Positions 10,711 through 18,972 of a stretch of DNA of 64,000 bases are shown here, in pieces. The notes under the pieces are model-generated. The model worked only from the letters and a program-made list of their open reading frames with translations, did not search any database and was not told the DNA's origin. How positions within the stretch are numbered: position 1 is the stretch's first letter; every line of letters begins with the position of its first letter. Source of the DNA: Enterococcus ureasiticus (GTDB taxonomy: Bacteria; Bacillota; Bacilli; Lactobacillales; Enterococcaceae); contig NZ_MIJZ01000001.1 in assembly GCF_001730285.1 (NCBI RefSeq), positions 1 through 64,000 of the forward strand, in the 5' to 3' direction. A program made the position numbers and the translations under genes.

Positions 10711-11727
10711 ATGAATAATATAAACGAACTGAGTGCCTCGACTCTTGAACAAGCAAAAGCGAAACAGGCAAGCAGTTTTGAGCGTAAAGGGTTGTTAAAT
10801 GGTTTATCTTCAGGATTGCTTTTTGGATTGAATAGCGCATTACTTGCTTTAGCAATTTCATTGTTTCTTTTTTCAGATGAACCTAATGCCTATGCCTTGC
10901 CTTTAGTTTTTGCGGGATTCAATGATTTTTTAGCGGCGATTTGGTTGATTATTTATAATGCCTATCAAGGAAGACTTAAAGAGATTTTTAGAAGCCTGAA
11001 ATTATTTCCAGGGAAAATGACGTGTTTGGCTGCTTTAATGGGAGGACCAGTTGCGCAAGGTGCGTATCTTTTAGGTATTGCTTTTGCTGGACCAACATAT
11101 GCTGTACCGATTTCTGCCTTATGCCCAGTAGTTGGAGCGTTACTTTCTGCTGTATTCTTAAAAGAAAAAATTACACAACGTGTTTGGGCGGGAATGGCGA
11201 TTTGTGTTGTCGGCGCAGTTGTTATTTCGTATACACCGCCAGCAGGTAATGTAGAGAATTTTTATTTAGGCATTATTTGTGCAGCCGTTGCAGCTTTAGG
11301 TTGGGGGCTTGAAGGTGTTCTTTCGGCCTTTGGCGGTTCTGTTTTAGATCCTAAAGTAACGATTACGATTCGTGATATTACCTCTGGATTGACATTTTTC
11401 TTGATCGTTATGCCGCTAGTCAATGGGTTTGGTGTTTTTCAACAAGTGTTCCAATCACCAAAAACCTTGGTTGTTTTAGCGTTAGCTGCATTAGTTGCAG
11501 CAGTCTCTTTTCTACAATGGTATAACGCTAATAGTATGTGTGGTGTTGCTAAAGGAATGGCTCTAAATAGTACGTATGTTATGTGGGGCATCATTTTTTC
11601 AGCAGTTGTTTCACAAGATTTTTCAGCGATTACGCCAACCGTTATAGCAGGCGCATTATTGATTACCTTTGGCGCAATTATGGTTTCAGTCAATCCACTT
11701 TCGTTTTTTAAAAAGGAGGCAATATAA
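10711..11727 (+). CDS. DMT/EamA-family permease of the choline cluster
   Basis: 338 residues with about ten predicted membrane segments in two EamA-like halves (GLNSALLALAISLFLF, TYAVPISALCPVVGALLSAVF, then SGLTFFLIVMPLV and GALLITFGAIMVSVNP). GGAGG precedes the start. Its position between cutC and cutD suggests choline uptake or trimethylamine/acetaldehyde-related export, but the direction and substrate cannot be read from sequence. The stop codon overlaps the next start (TAATG). Confidence 0.8.
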   Translation: MNNINELSASTLEQAKAKQASSFERKGLLNGLSSGLLFGLNSALLALAISLFLFSDEPNAYALPLVFAGFNDFLAAIWLIIYNAYQGRLKEIFRSLKLFPGKMTCLAALMGGPVAQGAYLLGIAFAGPTYAVPISALCPVVGALLSAVFLKEKITQRVWAGMAICVVGAVVISYTPPAGNVENFYLGIICAAVAALGWGLEGVLSAFGGSVLDPKVTITIRDITSGLTFFLIVMPLVNGFGVFQQVFQSPKTLVVLALAALVAAVSFLQWYNANSMCGVAKGMALNSTYVMWGIIFSAVVSQDFSAITPTVIAGALLITFGAIMVSVNPLSFFKKEAI

Positions 11728-12005
11728 TGGCTGAAACGCTATTACCGTTACGTTTTCGCGTACTAAAAGAATTAGAAGAGAAAAAAATGCATTTTCAAGA
11801 ATTGATGACTTGTTTGCATCCGGAATATGGTACAGAAAAACAATTTAATGAAGCAGCATTTTTAGATCATGTCCTTGCATTAAAAGAAAATGGCTTATTA
11901 GATGAAGCCGATGCGTATATCAATGAGCAAAATCAATTGCTGACGACCTATCAAATAAATGATGCGGGAAAAGAGATGCTGAGAAAATATTTACCGAAAA
12001 AATAA
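11727..12005 (+). CDS. Small winged-helix-like protein of the cut cluster
   Basis: 92 residues with a predicted helix-turn-helix/wing pattern (LRFRVLKELEEKKMHFQELM ... ALKENGLLDEADAYI ... YQINDAGKEMLRKYL), resembling PadR- or YjcQ-like small DNA-binding proteins. It overlaps the permease gene by one base and is 9 bp from cutD, so it is cotranscribed. It could be a local regulator or an accessory factor. Family membership is uncertain. Confidence 0.65.
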   Translation: MAETLLPLRFRVLKELEEKKMHFQELMTCLHPEYGTEKQFNEAAFLDHVLALKENGLLDEADAYINEQNQLLTTYQINDAGKEMLRKYLPKK

Positions 12006-12014
12006 GGGAAAGTA

Positions 12015-12974
12015 GTGAGTAAGATGTTGCCTGTAAAAAAAACGGCCCGGATCTTTAATATTCAAAAATATTCTATTTATGATGGAGATGGGATTCGTAC
12101 GCTGGTCTTTTTTAAAGGCTGTCCGCTACGGTGTAAATGGTGCTCAAATCCAGAAAGTGTGGAATCTGGATTTCAAGTGATGAAACAGCAATCATTATGT
12201 GATGATTGTGGGATTTGTGTTGCGGCTTGTCCAAAAAATATCCACAAAATGCGTCCCATGATCGATGGGGAAAAAGAACACTTTATTGACCGAGAAATTT
12301 CATGTAGCGGTTGTCGTATTTGCGAAGAGAGTTGTCCAAAAAATTCTTTGACAGTGATGGGACAAGATATGACGGTTCCAGAAGTGATGGATATTATTTT
12401 ACAAGATATGTTGTTTTATATGAGTTCAAATGGTGGTGTTACTCTGGGTGGCGGTGAGGTAACATACCAGGGCGATTTCGCTGTGGAACTGTTAGCTGAA
12501 TGTAAACAAAACGGTATTCATACAGCAATCGAAACCTGTGGCTATACAAAGTGGGAAACAATGAAGAAATTTGTTGAGGTGACGGATTTATTTTTATTTG
12601 ATGTGAAACATTTTGATCCTGAACGACATCGCGAATTAGTGGGTGCACGAAACGAACGAATTATGACAAATTTAGAAAAGTTATTTCAAGCAGGAGCAAA
12701 TATTTCAGTACGAATGCCTTTGATAAAAGGGTTAAATGACTCTATGGAAACGCTAAAAACGACCGTTTTATACATCAAAAAAATCCAAACCAATGGTCAC
12801 CTTAAAAGTATTGATATCTTACCTTATCACAAATTAGGAGTCGCAAAATATGAACAATTAGGCCAAACCTATCCATTACAAGATGTCGATATGTCATATA
12901 CAGACGATGAACTTGAAGAAATCAGAAGATACATGGCCCAGTTTAATTTACCGATTAGAGTCGTTAAACATTAA
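12015..12974 (+). CDS. cutD: Choline TMA-lyase activating enzyme (radical SAM)
   Basis: Installs the glycyl radical in CutC using SAM. The radical-SAM motif CxxxCxxC is seen in FFKGCPLRCKWCSNPE. Two ferredoxin-type 4Fe-4S motifs follow (CDDCGICVAACPKN and CSGCRICEESCPKN), as in activases of eliminating glycyl radical enzymes. GGGEVTYQ is the SAM-binding GGE motif. I chose the GTG at 12015 because AAGGGA lies 5 bp before it. Length is 319 residues, as expected. Confidence 0.93.
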   Translation: MSKMLPVKKTARIFNIQKYSIYDGDGIRTLVFFKGCPLRCKWCSNPESVESGFQVMKQQSLCDDCGICVAACPKNIHKMRPMIDGEKEHFIDREISCSGCRICEESCPKNSLTVMGQDMTVPEVMDIILQDMLFYMSSNGGVTLGGGEVTYQGDFAVELLAECKQNGIHTAIETCGYTKWETMKKFVEVTDLFLFDVKHFDPERHRELVGARNERIMTNLEKLFQAGANISVRMPLIKGLNDSMETLKTTVLYIKKIQTNGHLKSIDILPYHKLGVAKYEQLGQTYPLQDVDMSYTDDELEEIRRYMAQFNLPIRVVKH

Positions 12975-13077
12975 GAAAAAGCAGATGCAGCATACAAATC
13001 ACTGATCCCCTTGTTGGTTTCTTCCCCATTTAATAGATCTTACAATCATTTAACCAAGGCAACTCTAAAAGCTAGAA

Positions 13078-13105
13078 TTGCAACAAATGTTATTTATGTT
13101 ATACT
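13078..13105 (+). promoter_or_regulatory. Probable sigma-A promoter of the sensor/regulator pair
   Basis: TTGCAA and TATACT separated by 16 bp, about 40 bp before the GTG start of the sensor gene. The rest of 12975-13144 shows no gene or hairpin. Confidence 0.45.
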
Positions 13106-13144
13106 ATATGTAAAATGAAATTGTGCTGAAAAGGAGCAATTTGT

Positions 13145-14350
13145 GTGGAAAATGTTTATCTCACTATCTACACCAGCTCAGAGCTTTCTCAACAAACAAT
13201 TGAGCAATCGCAAGAGCTATTAAAAAGGTTTCCGATTAAGGTCCGCCCACATTTTCAGCTTTTAACTAAAGTGAGTTCAACAAACAATGAAGCCAACCAA
13301 AGCTTCTGTAAACGTGCGATGGATTGTTCTTCCTGTCCATCAAGCAGCGGTATTTTTAGAAAGAAAAGGATTTCTTCCTATTGTCACCGCTGTAGTTATG
13401 GATTAAGTAAATTTATCTATCCGTTTCAATACTGCGGAAACGAACGAGGTTTGTTGATTTTTGGCCCTTTTTTCAAAGATGAAACAGATATCAACTTACT
13501 GATTGTATCTGACATCAATAAAGCTGGTGCAAATGAAAAAATGAATATCTTACACCTTTTTGAAGGGGATGACTTAGAGAAAGTTGAAAATTTTGCTTCA
13601 GTATTTGCGGCTTTTCTATCTCAGACCCTAACGATGGAAAAATTAGAAAAAGAAAAACAGAAGACTGAAAATAACCTGAAAATTCTATCTCAAAAAATTG
13701 AACACATGGAAAATCAGGATAATATCAAAGGGTTGACGCCTTATTTTGTATTTAATTCACTGACTACATTAGCAAGATTAGCTCATTTTAATGAGAATCC
13801 AGATTTAGAGGAAGCCATTTTTAAGCTTTCCAGTGTTATCCGTTATAATTATCAATCGCAAAATCATTGCGTTTCTTTAGAAGAAGCATTTAACTATTTA
13901 AATAACTACTTAGAAATTAGTACAACTAGATCTGTGAAGCGATTATCCTATCAAGTGGATCTTCCTAAAGAATTGATTGAGTATCGAATACCTGTAATGA
14001 CTTTGATTCCAATTGTAGAAAGCTTGCTAGAAATTAGGTTGCCTAAGTATAGAGATGATTTTTCCTTATTATTTACAGTGTCTGAAACAAAAGGAAATAT
14101 TGTCATTACCATTCAAGAACAAATTCACTTAGATCGAAAAAGGGAATTGGTGGTAGAAAAAGAATTTTTACAGGCAATTGCCAAAAGCAATACGAGATTG
14201 ATTGAGTTATTAGGAGATCAGGCACATGTTGGAATGGTAGAAACGTTAAACAAGTTAGTTGTAGAGGTTATCTTTCCAGCATCAAAAGGATTAATAGTAA
14301 GACCAGAGGATGAAGTGCATGAAAAATATAATGATTGTGGAAGAAGATGA
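13145..14350 (+). CDS. PocR-domain sensor, degenerate histidine kinase
   Basis: 401 residues. The N-terminal PocR-like sensory domain is Cys-rich (MDCSSCPSSS, SSYCHRCSYG, about residues 55-85) and resembles domains that bind small hydrocarbon derivatives. A coiled coil spans about 165-190. A LytS-type kinase core follows, but the phospho-acceptor His of the HFLFN motif is Tyr200 (TPYFVFNSL). The ATPase N box and G boxes are not recognisable (LIPIVESLLEIRLP). The start is GTG behind AAGGAG. It overlaps the response regulator and probably senses choline or an intermediate without autophosphorylation. Confidence 0.85.
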   Translation: MENVYLTIYTSSELSQQTIEQSQELLKRFPIKVRPHFQLLTKVSSTNNEANQSFCKRAMDCSSCPSSSGIFRKKRISSYCHRCSYGLSKFIYPFQYCGNERGLLIFGPFFKDETDINLLIVSDINKAGANEKMNILHLFEGDDLEKVENFASVFAAFLSQTLTMEKLEKEKQKTENNLKILSQKIEHMENQDNIKGLTPYFVFNSLTTLARLAHFNENPDLEEAIFKLSSVIRYNYQSQNHCVSLEEAFNYLNNYLEISTTRSVKRLSYQVDLPKELIEYRIPVMTLIPIVESLLEIRLPKYRDDFSLLFTVSETKGNIVITIQEQIHLDRKRELVVEKEFLQAIAKSNTRLIELLGDQAHVGMVETLNKLVVEVIFPASKGLIVRPEDEVHEKYNDCGRR

Positions 14351-15053
14351 ATTAGAACGTCAATTTATTAAAGATATTATCAAGGAAAATTATCAAAGAG
14401 AAAATTTAAATGTAGTCGAAGTTCAAAATGGGATTGATGCATTAAGCAAAGCAAGAGTGTTTCAACCTGAATTAGTTGTGATGGATATTGAAGTCGCTGG
14501 TGTGAATGGATTAGAATTACAAAAAGAAATGCTTCAGATCAAACCAACAATTTACACGATTTGGACATCTATCTATTCTAATTTTGATTTACTGAGTCAG
14601 GGATTGACCTATAATATTAGGGGTTACTTACTAAAACCTTATTCGAAAACGCAGATGATGCAACATCTAGATAAGTTTATGGTGCGCAAAAAGAAATATA
14701 CACTTTCTGAACGTTACAATAAGCAATTTAGTGAAGGAATCAATAAAGCAATTCAATTTATCAAGAAAAATTTTAAGCAAAAGACAACAATTGATGACAT
14801 TGCGAATCACGTCTATTTAAATCCGCAGTATTTCGGCCGATTGTTTCGCAAGGAGCTTGGAATCAGCGTAAATGACTATATCAATATTTTGAAAGTCGAA
14901 GAATCCTGTCGTCTTTTGCATGAAACGGATTTGCCATTATATCGAATTGCGACAGAAGTTGGTTTTGCAGATTCTTCTTATTTTACTAGAGTATTTACGA
15001 AATATTTAAAAATGACGCCACATGAATATCGCAAACAAGAAGTAGTCAAATAA
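14319..15053 (+). CDS. AraC-type response regulator of the cut cluster
   Basis: Receiver domain at residues 1-120 with acidic pocket E9/D10, phospho-acceptor Asp56 (LVVMDIEVAG) and Lys in YLLKPYSK. A C-terminal AraC double helix-turn-helix follows (IDDIANHVYLNPQYFGRLFR ... IATEVGFADSSYFTRVFTKY). The start at 14319 has GAGGA 8 bp upstream and overlaps the sensor gene by 32 bp. Likely activator of cutC and its neighbours. The receiver looks intact although its partner kinase does not. Confidence 0.9.
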   Translation: MKNIMIVEEDELERQFIKDIIKENYQRENLNVVEVQNGIDALSKARVFQPELVVMDIEVAGVNGLELQKEMLQIKPTIYTIWTSIYSNFDLLSQGLTYNIRGYLLKPYSKTQMMQHLDKFMVRKKKYTLSERYNKQFSEGINKAIQFIKKNFKQKTTIDDIANHVYLNPQYFGRLFRKELGISVNDYINILKVEESCRLLHETDLPLYRIATEVGFADSSYFTRVFTKYLKMTPHEYRKQEVVK

Positions 15054-15173
15054 GAAAATAGTAGTGTAGATAATGGAATAACGATACAATAAAAAATTTA
15101 CTAATCTAAGTCTATGATATAATAAAAAAATAATTAAACTATTTCTTATTATAACTATAGAAAAGAGCGTGAA

Positions 15174-15656
15174 TTGAAAATGTGGAAAACAAAAGAAGAA
15201 AAGAATACTACATACCAACTTTTAGTTCAGCAACAAGCTGCAATTATCGAAATCGAACATGATAAAATCGCGAATCTTGCTAATTCTTCTGCACTATTGG
15301 CAGATGCATTACCTAATACAATTTTTGCAGGGTATTACTTATTTGATGGAGAAGAGCTGGTCTTAGGTCCATTTCAAGGGAAAGTTTCGTGTACTCGAAT
15401 TAAAATGGGCAAAGGCGTATGTGGAGAATCTGCTGAAAAGCGTGAAACATTGATTGTTGATGATGTGAAAAATCATAAAAATTATATCTCTTGCGATTCA
15501 GCTGCACAATCTGAAATCGTCGTACCAATGGTTAAGGATGGAAAACTGCTTGGCGTTTTAGATCTAGATAGTTCAGTAACACATGGCTATGATGAAATAG
15601 ATCAGGAGTACTTAGAACAATTTGTTGCAGCGCTTTTAAAAGATACTGATTTTTAG
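15174..15656 (+). CDS. Free methionine-(R)-sulfoxide reductase (GAF domain)
   Basis: 160 residues comprising one GAF domain. The pattern [36 protein letters not shown] and [13 protein letters not shown] carries the conserved Cys residues of fRMsr enzymes, which reduce free Met-R-O. The start may be the TTG at 15174 (AAGAG 6 bp upstream) or the ATG at 15180. The gene stands alone. Confidence 0.88.
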   Translation: MKMWKTKEEKNTTYQLLVQQQAAIIEIEHDKIANLANSSALLADALPNTIFAGYYLFDGEELVLGPFQGKVSCTRIKMGKGVCGESAEKRETLIVDDVKNHKNYISCDSAAQSEIVVPMVKDGKLLGVLDLDSSVTHGYDEIDQEYLEQFVAALLKDTDF

Positions 15657-15734
15657 TTAAATATGAGCGTCCCTTTCGCTTAATCTATTTTGGCATGAGA
15701 TAATCATTAAAAATAGAGTGAGAGGATGACAATC

Positions 15735-16157
15735 ATGTTAGAAGTATACTTAAATTTTAAGAATGAAGCGGCCGATGCAATTGCTTTTTATGAAGCGGTA
15801 TTTGATGTGAAATGTGAAGATGCTATGACGTTTGCAGATGCACCTGAAGATCCAGAAAATCCAACGCCAGAAGCTTGGAAAAATTTGATCATCAATGCAT
15901 CAATGACCATTGAAGGTGTACCCGTTATGTTTTCTGATGTGCCGGATGGAATGGGTTTGACGTTTATTGAAGGAAATAATGTTTCTTTAGTAGTAAGCAC
16001 AGAAGATGAAGCAAAAATCGATCGAATTTTCAGTCGTTTGGCTGAAGATGGAAAAGTGACGATGCCTTTAGGGGAAACATTCTGGTCTAAAAAATATGGT
16101 ATGGTCGTCGATAAATTTGGCATCAATTGGATGCTGAATTATTACATGGAGCCTTAA
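15735..16157 (+). CDS. VOC-family (PhnB/glyoxalase-like) protein
   Basis: Begins MLEVYLNFKNEAADAIAFYE, the pattern of PhnB-like vicinal-oxygen-chelate proteins, and ends with GETFWSKKYGMVVDKFGINW, which is diagnostic for this group. I start it at 15735 because GTGAGAGG lies 9 bp upstream; an ATG at 15726 overlaps that RBS. The substrate is unknown; members are often annotated as glyoxalase/bleomycin resistance proteins without evidence. Confidence 0.82.
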   Translation: MLEVYLNFKNEAADAIAFYEAVFDVKCEDAMTFADAPEDPENPTPEAWKNLIINASMTIEGVPVMFSDVPDGMGLTFIEGNNVSLVVSTEDEAKIDRIFSRLAEDGKVTMPLGETFWSKKYGMVVDKFGINWMLNYYMEP

Positions 16158-16190
16158 GATTGAAAAGAAGCATATAACAATGAATAAGAG

Positions 16191-16236
16191 ATCATCAATG
16201 GATTTTGAACGATTAAATCTATTGATGATTTTTTTA
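16191..16236 (+). terminator. Intrinsic terminator after the VOC gene
   Basis: Perfect stem ATCATCAAT / ATTGATGAT with a 21-nt loop and a run of T residues. Confidence 0.8.
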
Positions 16237-16312
16237 TAGAGAAAAATCTGCGTTCAATTTAGTTGATTTTTTGATATAATGATTTAGTTATCTAAGGAGG
16301 AGGGGGACAAGG

Positions 16313-16639
16313 TTGATAGGGTATTTATATCTTTTTATCGCCATAATAAGTGAAGTCATTGCAACAAATCTACTAAAAGCAACGGATGGATTTAGTAAGT
16401 TAGTGCCATCTGTAGAATGTTTGGTTGCTTATGTTGTCTGTTTTTATAGCTTATCTAAAGCGATAAAATATATGCCATTAAATGTTGCCTATGCATTATG
16501 GGGAGCAATAGGCATTATTTTGATCACGATTTTTTCAGTTGTTTATTGGAAAGAACAAATCAACACACCAACAATTATTGGTATTGGTTTTATCGTGATT
16601 GGGACGATTTTAGTCAATGCTTTTGGAACAGGGCATTAA
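16313..16639 (+). CDS. Small multidrug resistance (SMR) efflux protein
   Basis: 108 residues with four membrane helices. The essential Glu14 (FIAIISEV) and Trp63 (YALWGAIG) lie at the same positions as in EmrE. SMR proteins exchange protons for cationic compounds as antiparallel dimers. The TTG start follows a strong AAGGAGG 12 bp upstream. The substrate may be quaternary cations or guanidinium; the sequence alone does not decide. Confidence 0.88.
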   Translation: MIGYLYLFIAIISEVIATNLLKATDGFSKLVPSVECLVAYVVCFYSLSKAIKYMPLNVAYALWGAIGIILITIFSVVYWKEQINTPTIIGIGFIVIGTILVNAFGTGH

Positions 16640-16774
16640 TTTTTAGGCTAAGTTTATTTTAAGTAGTGTTATTTGGCTGTAATAGAAAGGTGAATAATCG
16701 GCACTTGATCCTTTAAAAGTCAAGATAAATATGTTATACTAATAAAAGCGTATATTATGCTATTTAATCTTAAC

Positions 16775-17139
16775 GGGGACGTTACGGATTCGACAGGCAT
16801 AGTTGAGCTTGAATCGCGTTTCGTAGGTTACGTCTACGTAAAAACGTTACAGTTAAATATAACTGCTAAAAACGAAAACAATACTTTTGCTCTAGCTGCG
16901 TAAAAACAGCGGGTGAAGATCCTCCCGGCATCGCCCATGTGCTCGGGTAAGGGTCTCAAATTAAGTGGGATACGCTAAATTTTTCCGTCTGTAAAATTTA
17001 GAAGAGATCATCAGACTAGCGAGAGTTTGGGCCTGTTATGCGGCATGAACTTCAGCGAAGCCTTAAAATAGTATGACTATGAGCGTAGAAGTTTAAGTGG
17101 CAATGTGTTTGGACGCGGGTTCGACTCCCGCCGTCTCCA
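16775..17139 (+). ncRNA. ssrA: Transfer-messenger RNA
   Basis: Ribosome-rescue RNA. The 5' GGGGAC pairs with the 3' GTCTCC to close the tRNA-like domain, and the T arm GGTTCGACTCCC is present. The tag frame starts at GCT 16864 and reads AKNENNTFALAA, then a TAA at 16900. The AT-rich leader has a TATACT -10 box at 16735. This gene is a common prophage integration target, and an integrase remnant lies directly downstream. Confidence 0.97.
17113..17139. other. Presumed prophage attachment site in the 3' end of ssrA
   Basis: The end of ssrA, with the T arm and acceptor strand, abuts an integrase remnant on the opposite strand, the usual layout of a phage inserted at tmRNA. I looked for a second copy of this segment up to 38.5 kb and did not find one, so the right end of the element has been lost or changed. 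Confidence 0.4.
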
Positions 17140-17173
17140 TTTTTAGTAAATGTGAGAAGAAAAGTTGAAACGG

Positions 17174-17222
17174 AAAAACAGTTAAGAATACCTTTGTATA
17201 GGTGTTTGAAGCTGTTTTTTAT
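17174..17222 (+). terminator. Terminator hairpin after ssrA
   Basis: AAAAACAG and CTGTTTTTT flank an inner ACCTTTGTATAGGT hairpin and end in a T run. It can also serve the converging integrase remnant. Confidence 0.6.
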
Positions 17223-17301
17223 TTTTAGAGAAAAAGGAAGAAAAGGGAAGTAATGCAAAATATTTTGCATTGTTTTTGCATTCAAAATAAAAAATACGCT
17301 G

Positions 17302-17604
17302 TTAAGTACCAGCGTAAATTGAATGCATTGTATCGTTAACTACTGTAGATTCTCTTTGACTAAGCTTGTCAAGAATATGTTGATAGACGTGTTGAGTGGT
17401 TGCTATGTCAATATGGCCAAGTCTATGAGATACATACTTAACATTGATTCCTTGATAAAGAAGGATAGAAGCACGGATATGCCTTAATCCGTGACATGTA
17501 ATTTCTGTTGATCCAATTTTCTTACAGAAATTCTTAAGAGTTTTATTAACCGCGGTGTTTGATACGAGTTCAAAGTATTCATTTAAAAATACTAAATCAT
17601 TGCT
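17302..17604 (-). pseudogene. Phage tyrosine integrase, C-terminal remnant
   Basis: The minus strand encodes about 100 residues of a tyrosine recombinase: ITCHGLRHIRASILLYQG (the HxxR box), then VSHRLGHIDIATTQHVYQHI with the active-site His and nucleophile Tyr. The N-terminal two thirds are missing. The frame closes at a stop near 17605, where unrelated lysin sequence begins. The fragment lies next to ssrA, so the element probably integrated there. It cannot be functional. Confidence 0.85.
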
Positions 17605-18223
17605 TCAAATTATCGGTGTAGGACCTCAAGCGATGCAATGGTCAAAAAAAGAGTATGAAGATGCAGGATGCGGATCATCTGCCGTTGTAGTTGATGGTAC
17701 AAACAAATATTTTGCAGCAGAGGAAAATGAGGTAACCGATCATGAGAAGTTAGATTTTTTAAGATTAAACGCTGGTAGGACATTCGAATTACGATCTATC
17801 GTTACGTTGGATCAAATAGCAAGCCTGTTGCCCCTAAGCTAAGCCCAAACCTGTTCCGACAAAAAAACGGTATGGTTACAGAGTGGATGATGTACAATTT
17901 ATCAACGGCATGTGGCCAATTCGTTGTAACTCATTGGCTCCAGTTTGTTTTGATTGGACCGATAACGGCATAAATGCTACAGATGTGGATATGATTGATT
18001 CAGGCAAGGGTGCAATGTTAGCAGATCATGAAATGGTTAGACCAAGTATGTATTTTGCCTTTAATGAGGCTAGAGTTTCTGATATTGCGTTGTGATTAAT
18101 GATCATGGACATAACTATCGTAAATTTAACTTTACTCAGCCTACAGGCGAGGTTTGGTTGGTAAGAGGTAGTAAGCAGCAACTTATGTATAGTATATTAT
18201 TTGCGAAAATTTATAAGACATAG
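17605..18223 (+). pseudogene. Phage endolysin remnant (middle and cell-wall-binding part)
   Basis: Broken into three reading frames. The last two, YRVDDVQFINGMWPIRCNS and then VINDHGHNYRKFNFTQPTGE, resemble the C-terminal wall-binding domain of enterococcal phage lysins. They are joined to the upstream segment (IIGVGPQAMQWSKKEYEDAG) through a Pro/Lys linker by a frameshift near 17830. A second frameshift is at about 18090. The catalytic domain is missing. The identity of the first segment is uncertain. Confidence 0.6.
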
Positions 18224-18272
18224 TAGGTTTAAATTACCCAACTAACAACCAACACTTTTTCGTTCTACCCCT

Positions 18273-18303
18273 TTCCCATCTCTTTTGAGGTGGGATTTTT
18301 TTG
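18273..18303 (+). terminator. Terminator TCCCATCTC / GAGGTGGGA, copy 1
   Basis: Strong hairpin followed by seven T residues. A near-identical copy is at 30477. The two mark the left ends of the two diverged protease/lipoprotein/LXG blocks. Confidence 0.85.
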
Positions 18304-18451
18304 TGTTTAAATAGCCCTCCTTAATTGGAAGGTTACATAAAATATTGACCTTTATTCCTGTTTACAAAAAGAGTTTGACGATTCATTATGTGAAAGATAT
18401 AATTAACATTTAGAGGAAAGAGTGAATGGGGAATAAGATAAAACGAAAAAG

Positions 18452-18958
18452 GTGTTGGTAGGAGTAATCATGGTCATGTTTTTTTTTGTTTTTATGAAAC
18501 CGGAAAAAGCAGATGCATATGCACTTTGGAATTATTTGTTGGGTGGCTCTAATAAGATTCTAAGGTACAATCAACCAGGGACGAAACATAGCTTGCAAGT
18601 AGAGCACGCAGATATTCATTGGAACAAACAATCGCCAGGTACTATTCAACGGATGGATAATGCTGCTAATGTGCGATTGTATGATGTCAATAAAGGTGCA
18701 AATAAAGTGGGTGGAGTCACATCTTCAGGTAATAGAACAATAGAGTTTAATGATTACTATATGATTCGGAGTAACCATCCATATAAAGAAGAATTTAGTT
18801 TTATGATTGCAACACATGAATTCGGACACGCTCTAGGATTGTGGCATTCTCCCGGATCAAAAAATGTAATGTACTCTAAATTTGGTCCAGGAATTGTAAA
18901 TAATTTGCCAACTGCAGATGATAAAGCTGGTTTACTTGCGTCTAAAAAAAGATGGTAA
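18452..18958 (+). CDS. Secreted matrixin-like zinc metalloprotease
   Basis: Carries the complete metzincin zinc site HEFGHALGLWH and a Met-turn candidate NVMY, preceded by an N-terminal hydrophobic segment. A signal peptide ending near KPEKADAYA is likely, so the enzyme acts outside the cell. The natural start may be the ATG at 18427 (MGNKIKRK...), which is out of frame because of an A5 run where the second copy has A6. Without it, initiation would be at GTG 18452, or at ATG 18470 behind GGAG. It overlaps the region just before a lipoprotein gene, and the pair recurs at 30.6-32.0 kb. Confidence 0.78.
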   Translation: MLVGVIMVMFFFVFMKPEKADAYALWNYLLGGSNKILRYNQPGTKHSLQVEHADIHWNKQSPGTIQRMDNAANVRLYDVNKGANKVGGVTSSGNRTIEFNDYYMIRSNHPYKEEFSFMIATHEFGHALGLWHSPGSKNVMYSKFGPGIVNNLPTADDKAGLLASKKRW

Positions 18959-18972
18959 TTAGAAGGATAAGA

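Noticed and set aside
17052-17285. Minus-strand 77-codon frame containing GDGGSRTRVQ
   Set aside because: It is the complement of the tmRNA 3' end and the sequence after it; such peptides are a known artefact of RNA genes.
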